Source of the DNA: Apostichopus japonicus
Lineage: Eukaryota; Echinodermata; Holothuroidea; Aspidochirotida; Stichopodidae
DNA: 64,000 nucleotides
Direction of reading: 5' to 3'
Assembly (NCBI RefSeq): GCF_037975245.1
Contig: NC_092583.1
Location: 12,237,764-12,301,763 of the forward strand
A model generated the notes under the pieces. The model saw nothing but the letters and a program-made list of their open reading frames with translations, did not search any database and was not told where the DNA came from. Positions 1 to 23,000 of the stretch are shown piece by piece; the stretch's first letter is position 1; the number at the start of each line of letters is the position of its first letter. The translations under genes and the position numbers were made by a program.

Positions 1-98
1 ACCAAAGACGGAGCTGGTATTGTTCGATGCGGGCGTCGGACGCCTGTAGTGGGATTTCGGCCTTCCTTGCCGGCTTAGGGCCTCTAGACGTGCGGTTG

Positions 99-173
99 GC
101 GTCCGTGACCTGGTTGGTTGGGGTGTCCGCGTACAATGCGGGAGGCCCGGGTTCGAATCCCGGGGGAGGCTGG
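99..173 (+). repeat. tRNA-like repeat, copy 1
   Basis: A ~72-nt tRNA-like module (D-arm-like TGGTTGG, T arm CCGGGTTCGAATCCCGG) inside a longer repeat: a ~100-200-bp leader starts before it and a conserved CTGGAAGTTTTTTCACTG tail follows. Nine or more window copies and the irregular anticodon loop argue for a SINE-like repeat, not a working tRNA gene. Confidence 0.65.
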
Positions 174-467
174 AAGTTTTTTCACTGTTCTGGATTTTCC
201 TTCTCATTACGTTTTCAATTATATATATTCTTTTGCCTTTGTCGTTTACCTCCATTTCATTGACATAAAGTATGTTCAAAGTATCTCTTCCGAGATCCGG
301 CTTTAGGAATCACAAATGATTTCGAGTTATTTAGCATCATGTTTGATCTCTAGAAGTGGGCAAATATGTCACCAAAACAGAATCAGTATTGTTCGATATG
401 GGTGACTAACGCCTACAGTGGAATTACGACCTTCCTTACCGGTTTCGAACCTCTGGACAATCAATCA

Positions 468-541
468 GCGTCCATCGCCTAGTGGTTAGGGTGTCCACAT
501 ATAAAGCGGCAGGAGGCCCGGGTTCGAATCCCGGTGGAAGC
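468..541 (+). repeat. tRNA-like repeat, copy 2
   Basis: Same module with a two-base insertion in the variable region, leader from about 380 and tail running straight into the (TA)n tract at 588. Confidence 0.65.
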
Positions 542-582
542 TGGACGTTTTTTCACTGTTCTGAATTTTCCAACTCACTACA

Positions 583-590
583 GTTTAAAT

Positions 591-633
<43 letters not shown>

Positions 634-690
634 GTTTATATATATATATATATATATTTATATCTATATTTATATATTAACAACTTTAAG
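583..690. repeat. (TA)n tract
   Basis: Imperfect TA/TG repeat following tRNA-like copy 2. Confidence 0.85.
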
Positions 691-1115
691 CTGTTTTATG
701 ATTTTGGTTTATTTCTCCGATTACTTAATCAGACGGAGTTACATCAACTTTCCATAAGATGGGGAATTTGTGCACCGAAGATCTGTTCAGATAATGGCAT
801 ACACGATAACGTGGAAATGCTCACTAGTAAGTCGTGCATAATGGATGTAACAAGATAAAAGATGTCGCTTGATACCGCATATACAGAACAACAATGGTAC
901 TGTCATTGGAGAAAATGACAGGTATTGAAATATCTATCAACATTTGTTTCATATGGAAAGATCAATCATCAGTTGTCAGGGAACCTCACACTGGATGGGG
1001 TTGAAGGGGGTGGTCCACCAAATAACAGCAATGATTTTCAACACCACTGAAATATTGGTCTGACTCCTACCACTGCCCTCCTCTCATAACTGTTCAATGT
1101 AGATAGTAGATACAG

Positions 1116-11492
<10,377 letters not shown>

Positions 11493-11586
11493 GCTATTGT
11501 AAGCTATTTTACTATTTCTCAGAACAAATGATGGTACTTCCATCAGAACATCGTGACAAAATTACAACTGAGCTGTCGAACTTTAA

Positions 11587-11592
11587 AATAAA
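11587..11592 (+). promoter_or_regulatory. Polyadenylation signal of gene A
   Basis: AATAAA lies about 95 nt after the TGA of gene A. The same hexamer occurs at the same distance in gene B, which supports it as the 3' end signal. Confidence 0.6.
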
Positions 11593-11983
11593 GTTGGGCG
11601 TACGTGGATATACACCCAATGGAATGTTTCAAATGAGACGCATAGATGCCAAGTGCTGTATTATTACCTGATAGCCTGATTGAATTAAGCACTCTTAAGG
11701 TGTTTATTTTTTTTTTCATTTTTTATGATCAACATAATTCTATATACAAAAATCGTGAACAGAAAACTGCCTGAGAAATTAATCAACCAAAGACTTAATT
11801 TTAAGATTAAACTGAAACATTACATGGGTGAATATAATGCAGTTGAAAATTTATTTTGGAGACGGTTCAAATTTGGATTTACATTTCCTGATCTTAATTG
11901 TTTTCATACATTTATATAAGGCACTGGTGGCAAGTTTTAAATAATGTATTGCACTGATATTGCAGAATTGAGTTCTTAACTAG

Positions 11984-12662
11984 ACGTTTCGATCCTAGCA
12001 GAATCTTCTTCAAAGGCTAAATGACAAGTAACAGTAACAGAAGGGACAAAAACACGCACAGAATACAGACAGGTTAATGAGCATGGTGAACACAAAGAGA
12101 TGGATGTAAGGGGATTAGTAGACAAGGGATGGAGAAAAGGAAAAAAAACCAACAGGGGAAGAGGAGAGGTAGGAGATAAACAGTGGAGGGACAAAGAGAG
12201 GATTAAGGGAAGGGGGTAGGGAATAAACTGGAAAAGACAGAAAGATGTGGAGAAAAAAAGGGGTGGAAGAGAGCTATGAGAAGAGGAGTGATGGGGGGGG
12301 GGACACGGGCAGAAGGATGGGGGACAGAAGAAAAGTTAGTCCAGTTGGAGAACACTTTAACCTTCCCAACCATACCATTAACGACCCTACAGGGGAATGA
12401 ATCCTTAGGTAGCCGTCCTGACCTAGTACGAATCAGCAGAGAGAGGCTGTGGATGCAACGCCTTCGCACCATCCAGCCTCATGGGCTTAACATTCAGGAA
12501 GGATATGACTATTTTTTTTTTGTCCCTTCTGTTACTGTTACTTGTCATTTAGCATTTGAAGAAGATCTTGCTAGGATCGAAACGTCAGGCCAACCTACTT
12601 TTACACATCCTCCTACACAGGCTCTCTAGTGGATAGCAGTTTGCTAACAGTTTTATTTTATT
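11984..12662. mobile_element. Penelope-like fragment with 16-bp target duplication
   Basis: Present after gene A and absent at the matching site after gene B (near 52,035). Flanked by direct repeats TTGAGTTCTTAACTAG at 11968-11983 and 12663-12678. On the plus strand it encodes the typical end of a PLE GIY-YIG endonuclease ORF: RISRERLWMQRLRTIQPHGL followed by NIQEGYD. Two hammerhead-like hairpins lie in inverted orientation at its ends (minus at 11983-12018, plus at 12552-12590). Confidence 0.72.
12552..12590 (+). ncRNA. Hammerhead-ribozyme-like motif, degenerate core
   Basis: Core UUGAAGA (first C mutated), an unpaired A, a near-palindromic stem II ending GGAUC, GAAA, then CGUC. Stem I has a mismatch (GCAU against AGGC). 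An inverted copy sits at 11983-12018 at the other end of the same element. Probably inactive. Confidence 0.4.
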
Positions 12663-14623
12663 TTGAGTTCTTAACTAGTAAGAATAAAAACCATCTTCCT
12701 GATTGTTCAATGAAAACATAACTTACCCTCCCTCCTTCCCTCACCCACCCCTCCTCCCACTCCAAACCTGCTGCATTTTACAATGACAGAACAAAAGATC
12801 TTTTCTCGTCGTGTCTTCTTTTGTTCTTTTTATTGTCTTATGGTATACTTATCATTGTCTAAAGATAGTTGATGTAACAAGTTCCATTCGCAAGATATCA
12901 TCCAACTTATTTCAAAATTATTGTAATTAAAGTATAGTTGATTTTCACATATTTTTTATATTGTTTTTAGACATTTCATACCTTCAAATTTAAACTTGGT
13001 TTAATTTCTCTACATTCTTGGGTCTGCTTATACTCTCTGTATCTTGTTTCATGTCTTGTCAGTAGTTAAAGGGTCTCCGTCAGTTAAGAAAATATTGTTG
13101 TAATTCCAATATCTGTGAAAAGACAATCAAAGACAAGAAATGTTTTTACTGGGATGTATACACCCTGCATAACCGTTGTTCTTAGGAATCAAGTGTTGTG
13201 TGTTCCTAATTGGAAAGGTTAACGAAAATCCAATTTTAATGACTGCTTGTGTCAATATAAATAACTAATCCTGGATCCGTTCCGAACTTCTTGTAAGAAT
13301 CCTTGAAAGTAGAACTCTTAGTCACAGTATAACAAATTACTCTTTAAAATAGTAAATTAAGCTTTTGAAAAAGTACGGAAGCTGACAGAATCTACCATTA
13401 CAGACTTTTCAATAATCTCCAAACATTTTCAGACTATATATAGTATATTGTTCATAATATCCTGATGTTATTCAAGTCTAATAATTTCTTGATTGCCCTT
13501 ACAAAGTGGAAAGTAAACGTATTATGGCAACCACCCCCCCCCTCCATGCAACTCCACCCCCTCCCCTCGAAAATGAAATCAGAGTAAGAAAAGTAAAAGA
13601 GCACCAAATGAAAAGTCCATAACTTTAATCTGTGTATGGATAGAGCAACCAGTGTGATTCTACTCCTTGGCCAACAGCGATACCAAAGTTGATAGCTTGG
13701 AGTCCAATGTTGTTAGGATATGTCAGGAATGCATTTCCATCATGCATAGTCCTGCCACAGTTACTCTCCTCAATGGTGAAGCTACCGATCTGTATTTCAG
13801 GGTCTGTTACCAAGGCACTGACAATCTCAAGAAAGAGGAACCCTACTAAGCTGGATCTTATGTTTGGCAACACCAAACTGGCCGAAAAAGAGGAGCTGGA
13901 GATTCTGGGAGTCACAATTGACAGCAAGCTGACCTGGGCAAAACACATCTCCAAGGTATCATCCAGAGCTGGACAGAAACTGGGGTCCCTGAGGAAAGTT
14001 GCCAACAAATTGGACATCAGGGGACGAGCAACAGTCTACAAGGCTCAGGTCCGTAGCGTGATGGAGTATGCCTCTCTTTCATGGATGAGTGCCTCGCCCA
14101 CAACCTTAGGACTACTTGACTCGATCCAGAAGAAGGCCCTTCGCATCATTGGCACAAGTGAGGAGAAAGTACGAACTGAGTTGAACATCTCATCTCTTCA
14201 CCAAAGACGTCAGGTGGCAGCAGCGACTGTTCTCTATAAGATGCACACCAACTCGTGCCCACCGGACCTAAAGGCAATGCTACCACAACCCTTTGTAGCT
14301 ACACGCTCTAGCTTGTCGATGCCCAGCCATGCTTTCACAGTACCAGTTTCGAGGACAGTCTCCACTGGCAGGACCTTCATTCCCTCTGCGGTACAAGTAT
14401 GGAACAGCCTACCAGATAGCGTAGTTGGTGACATTTCTGACAACGGTGCTCAGTCCTTCAAGTGCAGGGTGCATCAGCATCTTATTTTCTGTGCCTGATG
14501 CTGTAGTAAGCCCCTCCCTTCTAGTTGTTCTAAGTTGCTGTGGACCACTGATTGGCCCATGTGGATTTTCTTTATAGTACCCTGTTGTCTATATTTGGTC
14601 TTGACTTCTGTCAATCTGCATTA

Positions 14624-17600
14624 GTCAGGTGGCTTAGCAACAATTTTCAGGCTTAACGTTACCGGCCGGACAAAAGTACCAAATTTGGCATGGAGTTTCT
14701 TTTCGACCTATCTATCGATTTTATCCGTGGAACCCACTTTATCGGTTCCGATTTTTCAAGATGGCGGCCAAAATCCAAGATGGCCGCCAGAAAAAAAGGA
14801 AATGTCATATATCTGGCTGTAAAAATCGGAGATGAACAAATGAGGGGTCAATTAAGGGGTTTCCGAGCTCACTGAAACAGATGATGGTCATGGTATGTTG
14901 CTTGGGCCACCCACTTCCAAGATGGCGGCCAGAGTCCAAGATGGCCCCCTGGAAAAAAAGGAAATTTCATATATTCAATCCCCAAACCCCCTGTGCCCTT
15001 TTCTGATCGGGACCATCAAACCTTCCGTCCTCAAACGTGTAAATGAAACCGGGCTAGCACCCTGACTATATGTTATGGCTGGTATTCTAATTGTGTCACT
15101 TTGGCTCAGGAAGCTACTTAGGACTTATTGGGGAACTTTGAGGTGTGATCGGCCGTGGATAGACACTGACGCAAAGCTGGTTATTATATGGGAGTTACGA
15201 GTGTCATGTAAGACTGATTACATTGAGTCAACTATATAATAGGGTAACTTGAGGGAAAACAGACCAGATGTGAATACCGACTCATTGAGAGATTTTGTAC
15301 GATTGTGCACCCTTCATAAACACAACGTCAATTGTGCGAACAACACACGCTTAAGTCAGGTCACTAGTCATCTGAGGTATTTAGGTCGTTCTTTTCGAAC
15401 CTGTACTCCAGGGCTGCTATTAGCGAGGATCTCCAGGAAGACTTGTTGTCTGGTATAGACAAGCCCCCCCCCCCCCCCCTTCATAAACACATACCAATTC
15501 TGCGAACAACACACGCTAAGTCGGGTCGCCAGTCATCTGAGGTCAACCAATAACACTAATAACCAAAACAACAACAATAACAACCAATAACACCAATAAT
15601 GAAGGCGTGAAACCATCATTCCCACACCACCCGGACAAAGGGACACTCCAGCAAAAGGTGTTGCATAGTCCTGATGGCTTTACAGCCCACACAGGGACAA
15701 ATCCCATTACCTAATCGCCACCTGACTAGGCGAAAATGGTTAGTGATGAGGACCCCATGTGCAATCCTCCTCGCCAAGTCCCGGAGACGGCTATCTAGTG
15801 ACTTACAACACACAGAACACCACACATTTGGAGAGATGGCGGTTTGGCAAGCCGAGGGGGCCACGTTCAGCAGAACATCTGGCCCACCCTCCTCTTTGAT
15901 TCTACAAAGTGAGTCACCAATCTGAGTATACACCCCGAAGGGCGTGTCGCCTTTGGCCGGTTATTGGAAAAGGATCCGGGCCAGTAGTGGCGAAAAAGAA
16001 AACCACCCCAGAACCTAACAAAAAAGGCAAACGAGGGATTCTCAAACGCAACGAAAAAACCTTTCAAAAGGAGAAAGCGCAGTTAAGATGGTAGGTGGAC
16101 CAAACCATGCCCACCCGCTCAAGGGGGTCTTTTACAGAATGGTCCTTTTGAGAAGGTTTGGTTTGCACTTTCCACAAATGAAATAAAAAATGATCCTCTC
16201 CAATCGCACCAAGGCATAATCTGGTGCAGCGATCACCGTACCAGGATACCAAAGTAGAGGAACAATAAAACGATTGACAACTGTAACCTTCCCAGGGAGG
16301 GAGAGTCACCTCCGATTGAATGTGTCGAGCCTTGCCTCCACCTGATCAGCCTTCCCGGCCCAAGTGGTGGCCTCCGGGGCACCATAACCTAGCCAGATGC
16401 CGATTACCCTGATCATGACATCTGACCAAGTAGCATCGAATGGGAGGGATTGGCCACGCCAACCTCCTGAATGCAGCCCTTTGGTCTTGGACTTGTTAAG
16501 TCTGGCACCGGTAGCCTCTTGGAAGGTGGCCAAAACCTTCGATAAAGGCTTGAAGGAGACGAGGTCCGACACAATACAAGTGACGTCATTGGCATATTGC
16601 ACGCATTTAACTCTAGCCCCACCCGGTACATTGAAAGGTCGAAACCCCAAGCATCTGTCCAGCGAGGTACTGAGCGTTTCGCTGAAGAGAACATACAACA
16701 ACGGGGAGAGGGGACAACCCTGACGGACTCCCCTTTGAACCGGGAAGGGACCAGAAGTAAATTCGTTAACAGTGACCATGCTCGTGACGTCCTTATATAG
16801 TAACGAGACCCAACGAATAAACACTGAGTTCAATCCGAAGGACTCGCACAGCACAAGTCTGGAGAGGACCTACAATATCCGGCATCACATCCGCTAAGCG
16901 ATTTCCTAATGCTTTGGCCAGGATTTTGTAGTCCAGATTTAACAGCGTTATTGTACGCCTATTAGGGTCCAAAGGGTCTCCCACTTTGGGAGGAGAACAA
17001 TATTTCCAGCCCTCTGTATTTGGCTCATGTAATTCAACTGGAAAGCGGTAGCGAACACGTCTCTAAAGTCCCCACCGAGAACCTCCCAGAAGGTCCTATA
17101 GAACTCAGCAGGGAGGCCATCGGGACCGGGGACTTTCCCTTCTTCATCGCTGCAACCGCTGTCCAGAGCTCACCAACGGAGAGATTCGAACCCAAGCTAT
17201 CGTTTTACTATGGGGGGGGGGGGGGCCTTGTCTATACCAGACAACAAGTTTTCCTGGAGATCCTCGCTAACAGTAGCCCTGGGGTACAGGTTCGAAAAGA
17301 ATGGCTTAAATACCTCAGATGCCTAGTGACCTGCTTAGCGTGTGTTGTTCCCACAATTGACGTTGTGTTTATGAAGGGTGCACAATCGTACAAAATCTCT
17401 CAATGAGTCGGTATTCACATCTGGTCTGTTTTCCCTCAAGTTACCCTATTATATAGTTGACTCAATGTAATCAGTCTTACATGACACTCGTATAACTCCC
17501 ATATAATAACAGGTTTGCGACAGTGTCTATCCACGGTCGATCACACCTCAAAGTTCCCCAATAAGTCCTAAGTGGCTTCCTGAACCAAAGTGACACAATT

Positions 17601-18225
17601 AGAATACCAGCCATAACATATAGTCAGGGTGCTAGCCCGGTTTCATTTACACGTTTGAGGACGGAAGGTTTGATGGTCCCGATCAGAAAAGGGCACAAGG
17701 GGGGTTTGGGAATGAATATAGGCTACATGAAATTTCCTTTTTTTTCCAGGGGGCCATCTTGGATTCTGGCCGCCATCTTGGAAGTGGGTGGCCCAAGCAA
17801 CATACCATGACCATCATCTGTTTCAGTGAGCTCGGAAACCCCTTAATTGACCACTCATTTGTTCATCTCCGATTTTTACAGCCAGATATATGACATTTCC
17901 TTTTTTTTCTGGCGGCCATCTTGGATTTTGGCCGCCATCTTGGAAGTGGGTTACTCAAGCAACATGCCATGATCATCATCTGTTTCAGTGACCCCGTAAA
18001 CACCTGAATTGACCCCTCATTTGTTCATCTCCGATTTTTACAGCCAGTTATATGACATTTCCTTTTTTCTTGCGGCCATCTTGGATTTTGGCCGCCATCT
18101 TGAAAAATCGGAACCGATGAAGTGGGTTCCACGGATAAAATCGATAGATAGGTCGAAAGGAAACTCCATGCCAAATTTGGTACTTTTGTCCGGCCGGTAA
18201 CGTTAAAGTTGCTAAGCCACCTGAC
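14624..18225. mobile_element. Foldback (long-TIR) element with TA target duplication
   Basis: The two ends are exact inverted copies starting GTCAGGTGGCTTAGCAAC, each abutting a TA dinucleotide (14622-14623 and 18226-18227). The arms are very long: left 14624 to about 15465, right about 17215-18225. The right arm is longer because an internal unit of roughly 110-170 bp, containing a 'GGCCATCTTGG' motif, is duplicated. Both arms end internally at a poly-C/poly-G run. The TA duplication suggests a Tc1/mariner-like end reaction, but no transposase is seen. The interior carries a reverse-transcriptase fragment. It is inserted in the LINE 3' UTR. Confidence 0.8.
15543..17440 (-). mobile_element. 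Tx1/L1-like LINE reverse-transcriptase fragment inside the foldback
   Basis: Minus-strand coding pieces in RT order: a stretch near 17,100 with KKGKVPGPDGLPAEFYRTFW (frame-shifted), then GDPLDPNRRTITLLNLDYKI, RQGCPLSPLLYVLFSETLS, the catalytic-site segment YANDVT (Asn replaces the first usual Asp of the YADD-type site), and a zf-RVT zinc finger CPCVGCKAIRTMQHLLLECP. A short AAC/AAT-type repeat at 15543-15600 forms its 3' tail. Several frameshifts and the altered catalytic residue make it inactive. Its upstream coding part extends into the right inverted arm. Confidence 0.72.
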
Positions 18226-18320
18226 TACATGGGCTATTGTTCACTTTAACATTTTATAAAAAAAAAAAAAAAAAAAAAAAAAAGATCCAAATCTTGGCTC
18301 ATTCAGCCTCGCTCATGATC

Positions 18321-20011
18321 CTGGGTACGTTCTATTAAAACACGAGTAAAAAACCAACATTCTTGAATCCAAATCATATATATGGCCCATCATGTTTATC
18401 ATAGCCCCCCCCCCCCCCCTTCTTTCAAACAGTGCTCAAGTAATTTAAGCTATATGGATGACAAATTCTAGTTTCTGATCTTATCACCATCTACCTCACC
18501 CAAGGTCACTTGTCCGCAGGCTTGAACAGAGAAATTCAAAACACTGTTGAAGTCAAGCTAACTGACCCAGTATTTCTAGTGAGCCCTATAGTGTCAAAAA
18601 GTGCATCACCAACTAATTAAATGTAAACAGAGTAAACAAAATGTGAACACAGATTTTACCACTATGTGAACACAATTTACAGTGTGCACACAATGTTTAC
18701 CACACAGTGAACAAATGGTTAGAATGTGAACATAGTGTCTTACACAAAGTGAACATGAGTTAAGAATGTGAACACACGTTCTAAAATGTGAACACAATGT
18801 GGTCATTACTATGCCCCACCTGCCCCGCTGATTATTACGGGTGCATTCTATAAAAAGAAACTAAGCATGTTGAAAACAAACTAAATGACCCAGTATTCCT
18901 TGTTAAGGCCCTTGCCCCCAAACTGTAAGACCGTCATTCTATAAGTTATATATGGCAAAAGGCAGTTTAGCGCCATCTACCTAACTCATAATCATGGGTT
19001 TTGAAGGGTGAATTATTTTACATAGACCTATTTACTCCCATTTTTACTCAACTATAATGCTGAATGGGATACTCACATCTCCGCCGTATGAAGCCAGATA
19101 GGGTCACCCTCTGCATGTTCGTACTTCACTCATGTTCTCTCCCTCTGGAGCAATAACTAAGATATTATAAAAAGAAACAGGAGCAAACGATTATTCAACA
19201 CAAAATAAATGCATGCTTATCTCCCTAAAAAGGATTTCCCCACCATTCCATTCCTTTGGTTTTTAAATGTTCCCTCCCACCTTCTTGGTTCCATATTCTT
19301 TTCAATTGAATCCTCACGGCAGAAAATTATGAATTAACAATACGGTTTCTCTCAATTACAGAATTGAACTCTTTTAGATGTAAATGAGTTTCTTTCATTT
19401 TTATACAATGCCAATAACCCTGAGAAAAAAATCCTTCAAAAAGCAGAAATTGTTCGAGAATATTTACCGATTTCGAACAGTCTGGTATCATCAGGGGTTT
19501 CTCCGGCGATGGCGATGCAAGCATCTCTGGAAGCTGTCACACCAAAATGCAGTTTCTTTCCGACCTTCTGAATACTGTAGTATATGTATACAAATGCTGT
19601 GATACGGGGGGGGGGGGGGAGAGAAAACCTGTCATTCAAAAGTCAAAACTCATAACTTTATGCATTGATAAATTTCTTCAACTTTTCCCCTCAACTGTTA
19701 CAGTTATATAGTACATGTAAATAACTTGTGTATGTACTGTACACTAGGACATAATATTCTATCCATCGGTCGGGACTGAAGAACCACTCCGAAAACCTCC
19801 CCCTCCCCAACCCACCCTCCTCTCCCCACCGCCCCCCCCCCCCCAATATGTATATGCAGTTGCGCCTCTGATCACTACCCGGCACATTGAATTTCCAATT
19901 AGATATACAGGATTCATAACTTCAAGAGTGCGGTGGCAATTTCTTTCTTAAGATTCAGAGGAATCGTTGAAGGAGAGAACGACACCATATATAACGAGAA
20001 TAGAGAACGAT
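18321..20011. other. Intron or intergenic stretch without recognised genes
   Basis: Holds the GTGAACA repeat, several poly-C/G runs (18,405; 19,607; 19,832) and otherwise unremarkable AT-rich sequence between exons of the minus-strand gene. Confidence 0.5.
18612..18805. repeat. GTGAACA-motif degenerate repeat
   Basis: At least seven ATGTGAACA or AGTGAACA motifs at irregular 20-40-bp spacing. In the second unit this lies inside the deleted segment. Confidence 0.6.
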
Positions 20012-23000
20012 CTACGTACGCAAGAATACGTGGAAGTGGAAATGGGTAATGAAGGCACCAGAGAAACCCATGTAGTTGAAACTGGTCTCATCCAAGTCAT
20101 TTCTGGAATACTCAAAGAGAGGATCGCCATCGGCCTCCAAAACTTCCTTATCGAAAACTCTAATTGTGACATCTACAACGGTATTCACTAAGGATCTCTC
20201 TGTGTCCGAGTTTACTAAATCTGTCTCATGATATGCGTGTTTGAGGTAACTGCAGTCTCGACAATCCCGGACAAAGATGGCTCGGGTTCCAAGAGCTCCG
20301 ATACCTGTGACAAAATTATGTCCATTAATGAGTTATCAATGTTGCGGTAGAGTAGAAATATAAAAACATGGGGGAAAAAAGACAAAGTCGACCTGTTGAC
20401 TGAAAATCCAAAGAATTTTATCTAATATCTAAAAAGACAGAAATTTCACGAAATGTGACAATGTCAATTTGATTGCAAATTGAATGGAGAGATACACATT
20501 ATTACAGAGGCTGGTTAGAGAAATGTTTCAAATCTTTCAAATTTTAGTCATCACCCGATGTTTAAAAATATCGGCTGAAATAATTGAAACCACTTTCCCT
20601 TTCGTTTTAATTTCTTGTAAAATGGAACTGTCAGAAAATTTCAAGTTTACCAGTCCACAAAACAATACAAAAAGAAAAAATAGAGAATAGCAATTCAAAT
20701 ATGTTGATAATTTTATTCACTTTAGTTTACCTATTTCTATCATGCCATCGGCATCTCCCTTAGTTGGCGATAAAGCGATCAATACCTCTTCGTCAGCCTG
20801 CCTATCAAAAATTGGTTAAAATGCTTCAAAATACATGCAAAATGGTCCCGACAGGATCTATTCTACGAATGTCTATGTGTGGTTTACAATGTGATTTTTG
20901 ACTATTAATATTTAATTTCTAATTCTCCTGTGATTGAGAAAAAAAACATGCAGTCCACTTCTTAAAGTACATTTTAACTAGAGCAAAACACTTGTTTACG
21001 TACATTTTGGACGGAGGATAATGACTTTAGAGGGGGTTATTGGGTGTGTGGAGGAGGGGGGGGGGGGCTACAGAACAAGTATGTTACCATTTTTGTTTTA
21101 CTAGGATAGATCCGAGTGCTGAAGTATAGGAGACAGTTAAATGAGAAGTGGTGTAAATTACTTTATACGTACATATTAAAACTTTTAACAGATCAAACTT
21201 ATCATCAAGGAGCACTTTTTCTTGTCTAATCATGATCTCCCAGATCTTTGTCTGAAAAATTTAGTAAGAGATGAGTAAGAGAAGATAGCGTTGTTCAGCC
21301 TTAATATTAGTATTAATATTCCAACAATGGGAAAATATCTCCGGCACATCAGCAGTGCCTATTGCATGTAAAAAAAGGGGGAGGAGCAAAAATGATTATA
21401 TTCCTACGTGAGCCTCGCTGCACTGTTACTGCAACCCCCTCCCCCACCTCTGTATCTTTATACTTTTGACAGTATGCCTTGTAATAATTCTCAAGAGTAA
21501 ATATAATGCACCCCAACATCTAAAGAAATCAAAAGAAAGGCTAAAGGGAGAAAAGTTACCTCTTGCTTGTGAGAAGTAGTAGTATTTGAACACAAACCAG
21601 TAATAAATGTTACTGGCTGAATGGATTCCACTTTCAAATAATGCAAATCTAATTTCGGGCAGAGAGCCTTCCTATGACATAAACTCAAGAGAGCCAACTT
21701 TTCCTACTCTGATTGCTCCACTTCTAAACGAGATCACAAACTCGACGTAATTGTCAGAATCCAATATGTCAATGGTAACTACCTCAACAAGAATACTTCC
21801 TCCATATTTGATAATGGATTTCATATTGTTTTCGGCACCGATTTCTGTAACAAAAAGAAGAAAAAAAGGAGAGTTATTGATAAGTTAAGTGAACACATTA
21901 AACTCTCGTTGGTTCAGACTTGCAGATCTCATCAGATTGTTTTTTAATTGTAAAAATTTCTCACAGGTTGAATGTGTAAAAAACTTGATTATGAACATGT
22001 TTAATGTTCTTTTATAATCCGATTGTTAAAGTTGATACAGTTTACTTGCTGTTAACTCATTAAAAGTTCATTAAATAACTCAAATAAACTTTTGTATTAT
22101 CTTTTCCTTCTTGTTCTTTTGCAATATGAGTAACACTGTTATAAGCAGTGATGAGAATTCATCATGAAATGGAACCTTTAATTTATTGCTCACTGAATGT
22201 TATACTTTTTTAAATGAACACTTTTGTTTTAAATAGGTGATAAATATAAAAAGAAGCATCTCTGTACAAACAGTTGTAAACTTACTCGAGCAAGAAGCTA
22301 AGATTTGACAGAACTACCCACCCCCCCCCCCTTAAAAAACGTTGATTTAAGCTCAAGGTCTTCACTTCTCACTCCGAAGCTGACCTACTGTATATATCAT
22401 ACCGATTTCATAATAAGCTCCGCTTAATGATGAAGACTCAGAAAGAATGATGACTCTGGATGCTGCAGCTTTGAGCCCAAAGTTTAGCTGTCTTTCGTCG
22501 GGTCCTAGTTCTGGTGTACCCACGCTGTGTGAGTTCGTGTTGGTCTGGAAGAATGTACGCAGTATGGTACCTGAAGAAATACAACGGGAAAAAAAAGTCG
22601 ATAACATTTTCTTTTACACCCCTTTTTTTGGTTTCTTTAAACTTTAATTTATCTTGATTTCTCTCGAACCGAATTTATCATCATGTTTTAGTGACTACAA
22701 GGCCATATTAAAATCAGTATTTAGTATGAGCATTAATAACGCAGTTGCATATTTTTGCTAAACGTGGCAAACGCTGTTAAACAACGGTTAACATCCACAT
22801 GTGGAACAAGCAGAAAGGCTTCACTTCAGCTGGCTGTCCAATTTACAGATTAAGTTTGTTTTGTCTTTCTTCCTCATTTTGGATGTTCTTTTCTTCCCTT
22901 ACCATTTGTTAGACCATTTCAGATGTTAAAAAAAGGCGTAAATTTCTCGTGGATGAATATCTGGCATGCGGCTTACGCTAGCCAGGGCTTGAACTCACGA

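Larger units (their letters stand above)
13815..18283 (+). mobile_element. 5'-truncated CR1/Jockey-type LINE, split by a later insertion
   Basis: Codes for the C-terminal part of a LINE ORF2 from the insertion point to the stop at 14,498: ELEILGVTIDSKLTW, RSVMEYASLSWMSASP, LDSIQKKALRIIG, FIPSAVQVWNSLPDSVV. Its 3' UTR runs to 14,623, resumes at 18,228 and ends in 26 A (18258-18283). The second unit (53,460-53,475) shows the empty site: sequence before (ending at 13,814) and after (from 18,284) are adjacent there. A short CCAA-type duplication may flank it. It lies antisense to, and inside, the last recognised exon of the Methyltransf_FA gene. Confidence 0.8.

Noticed and set aside
13625-14017. 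A 130-residue minus-strand protein read as one gene
   Set aside because: It is a chimera: the end is the Methyltransf_FA exon, and the start is the antisense of the inserted LINE.
18612-18805. CRISPR-like array
   Set aside because: Repeats are short, degenerate and irregularly spaced, in a eukaryotic genome with introns.
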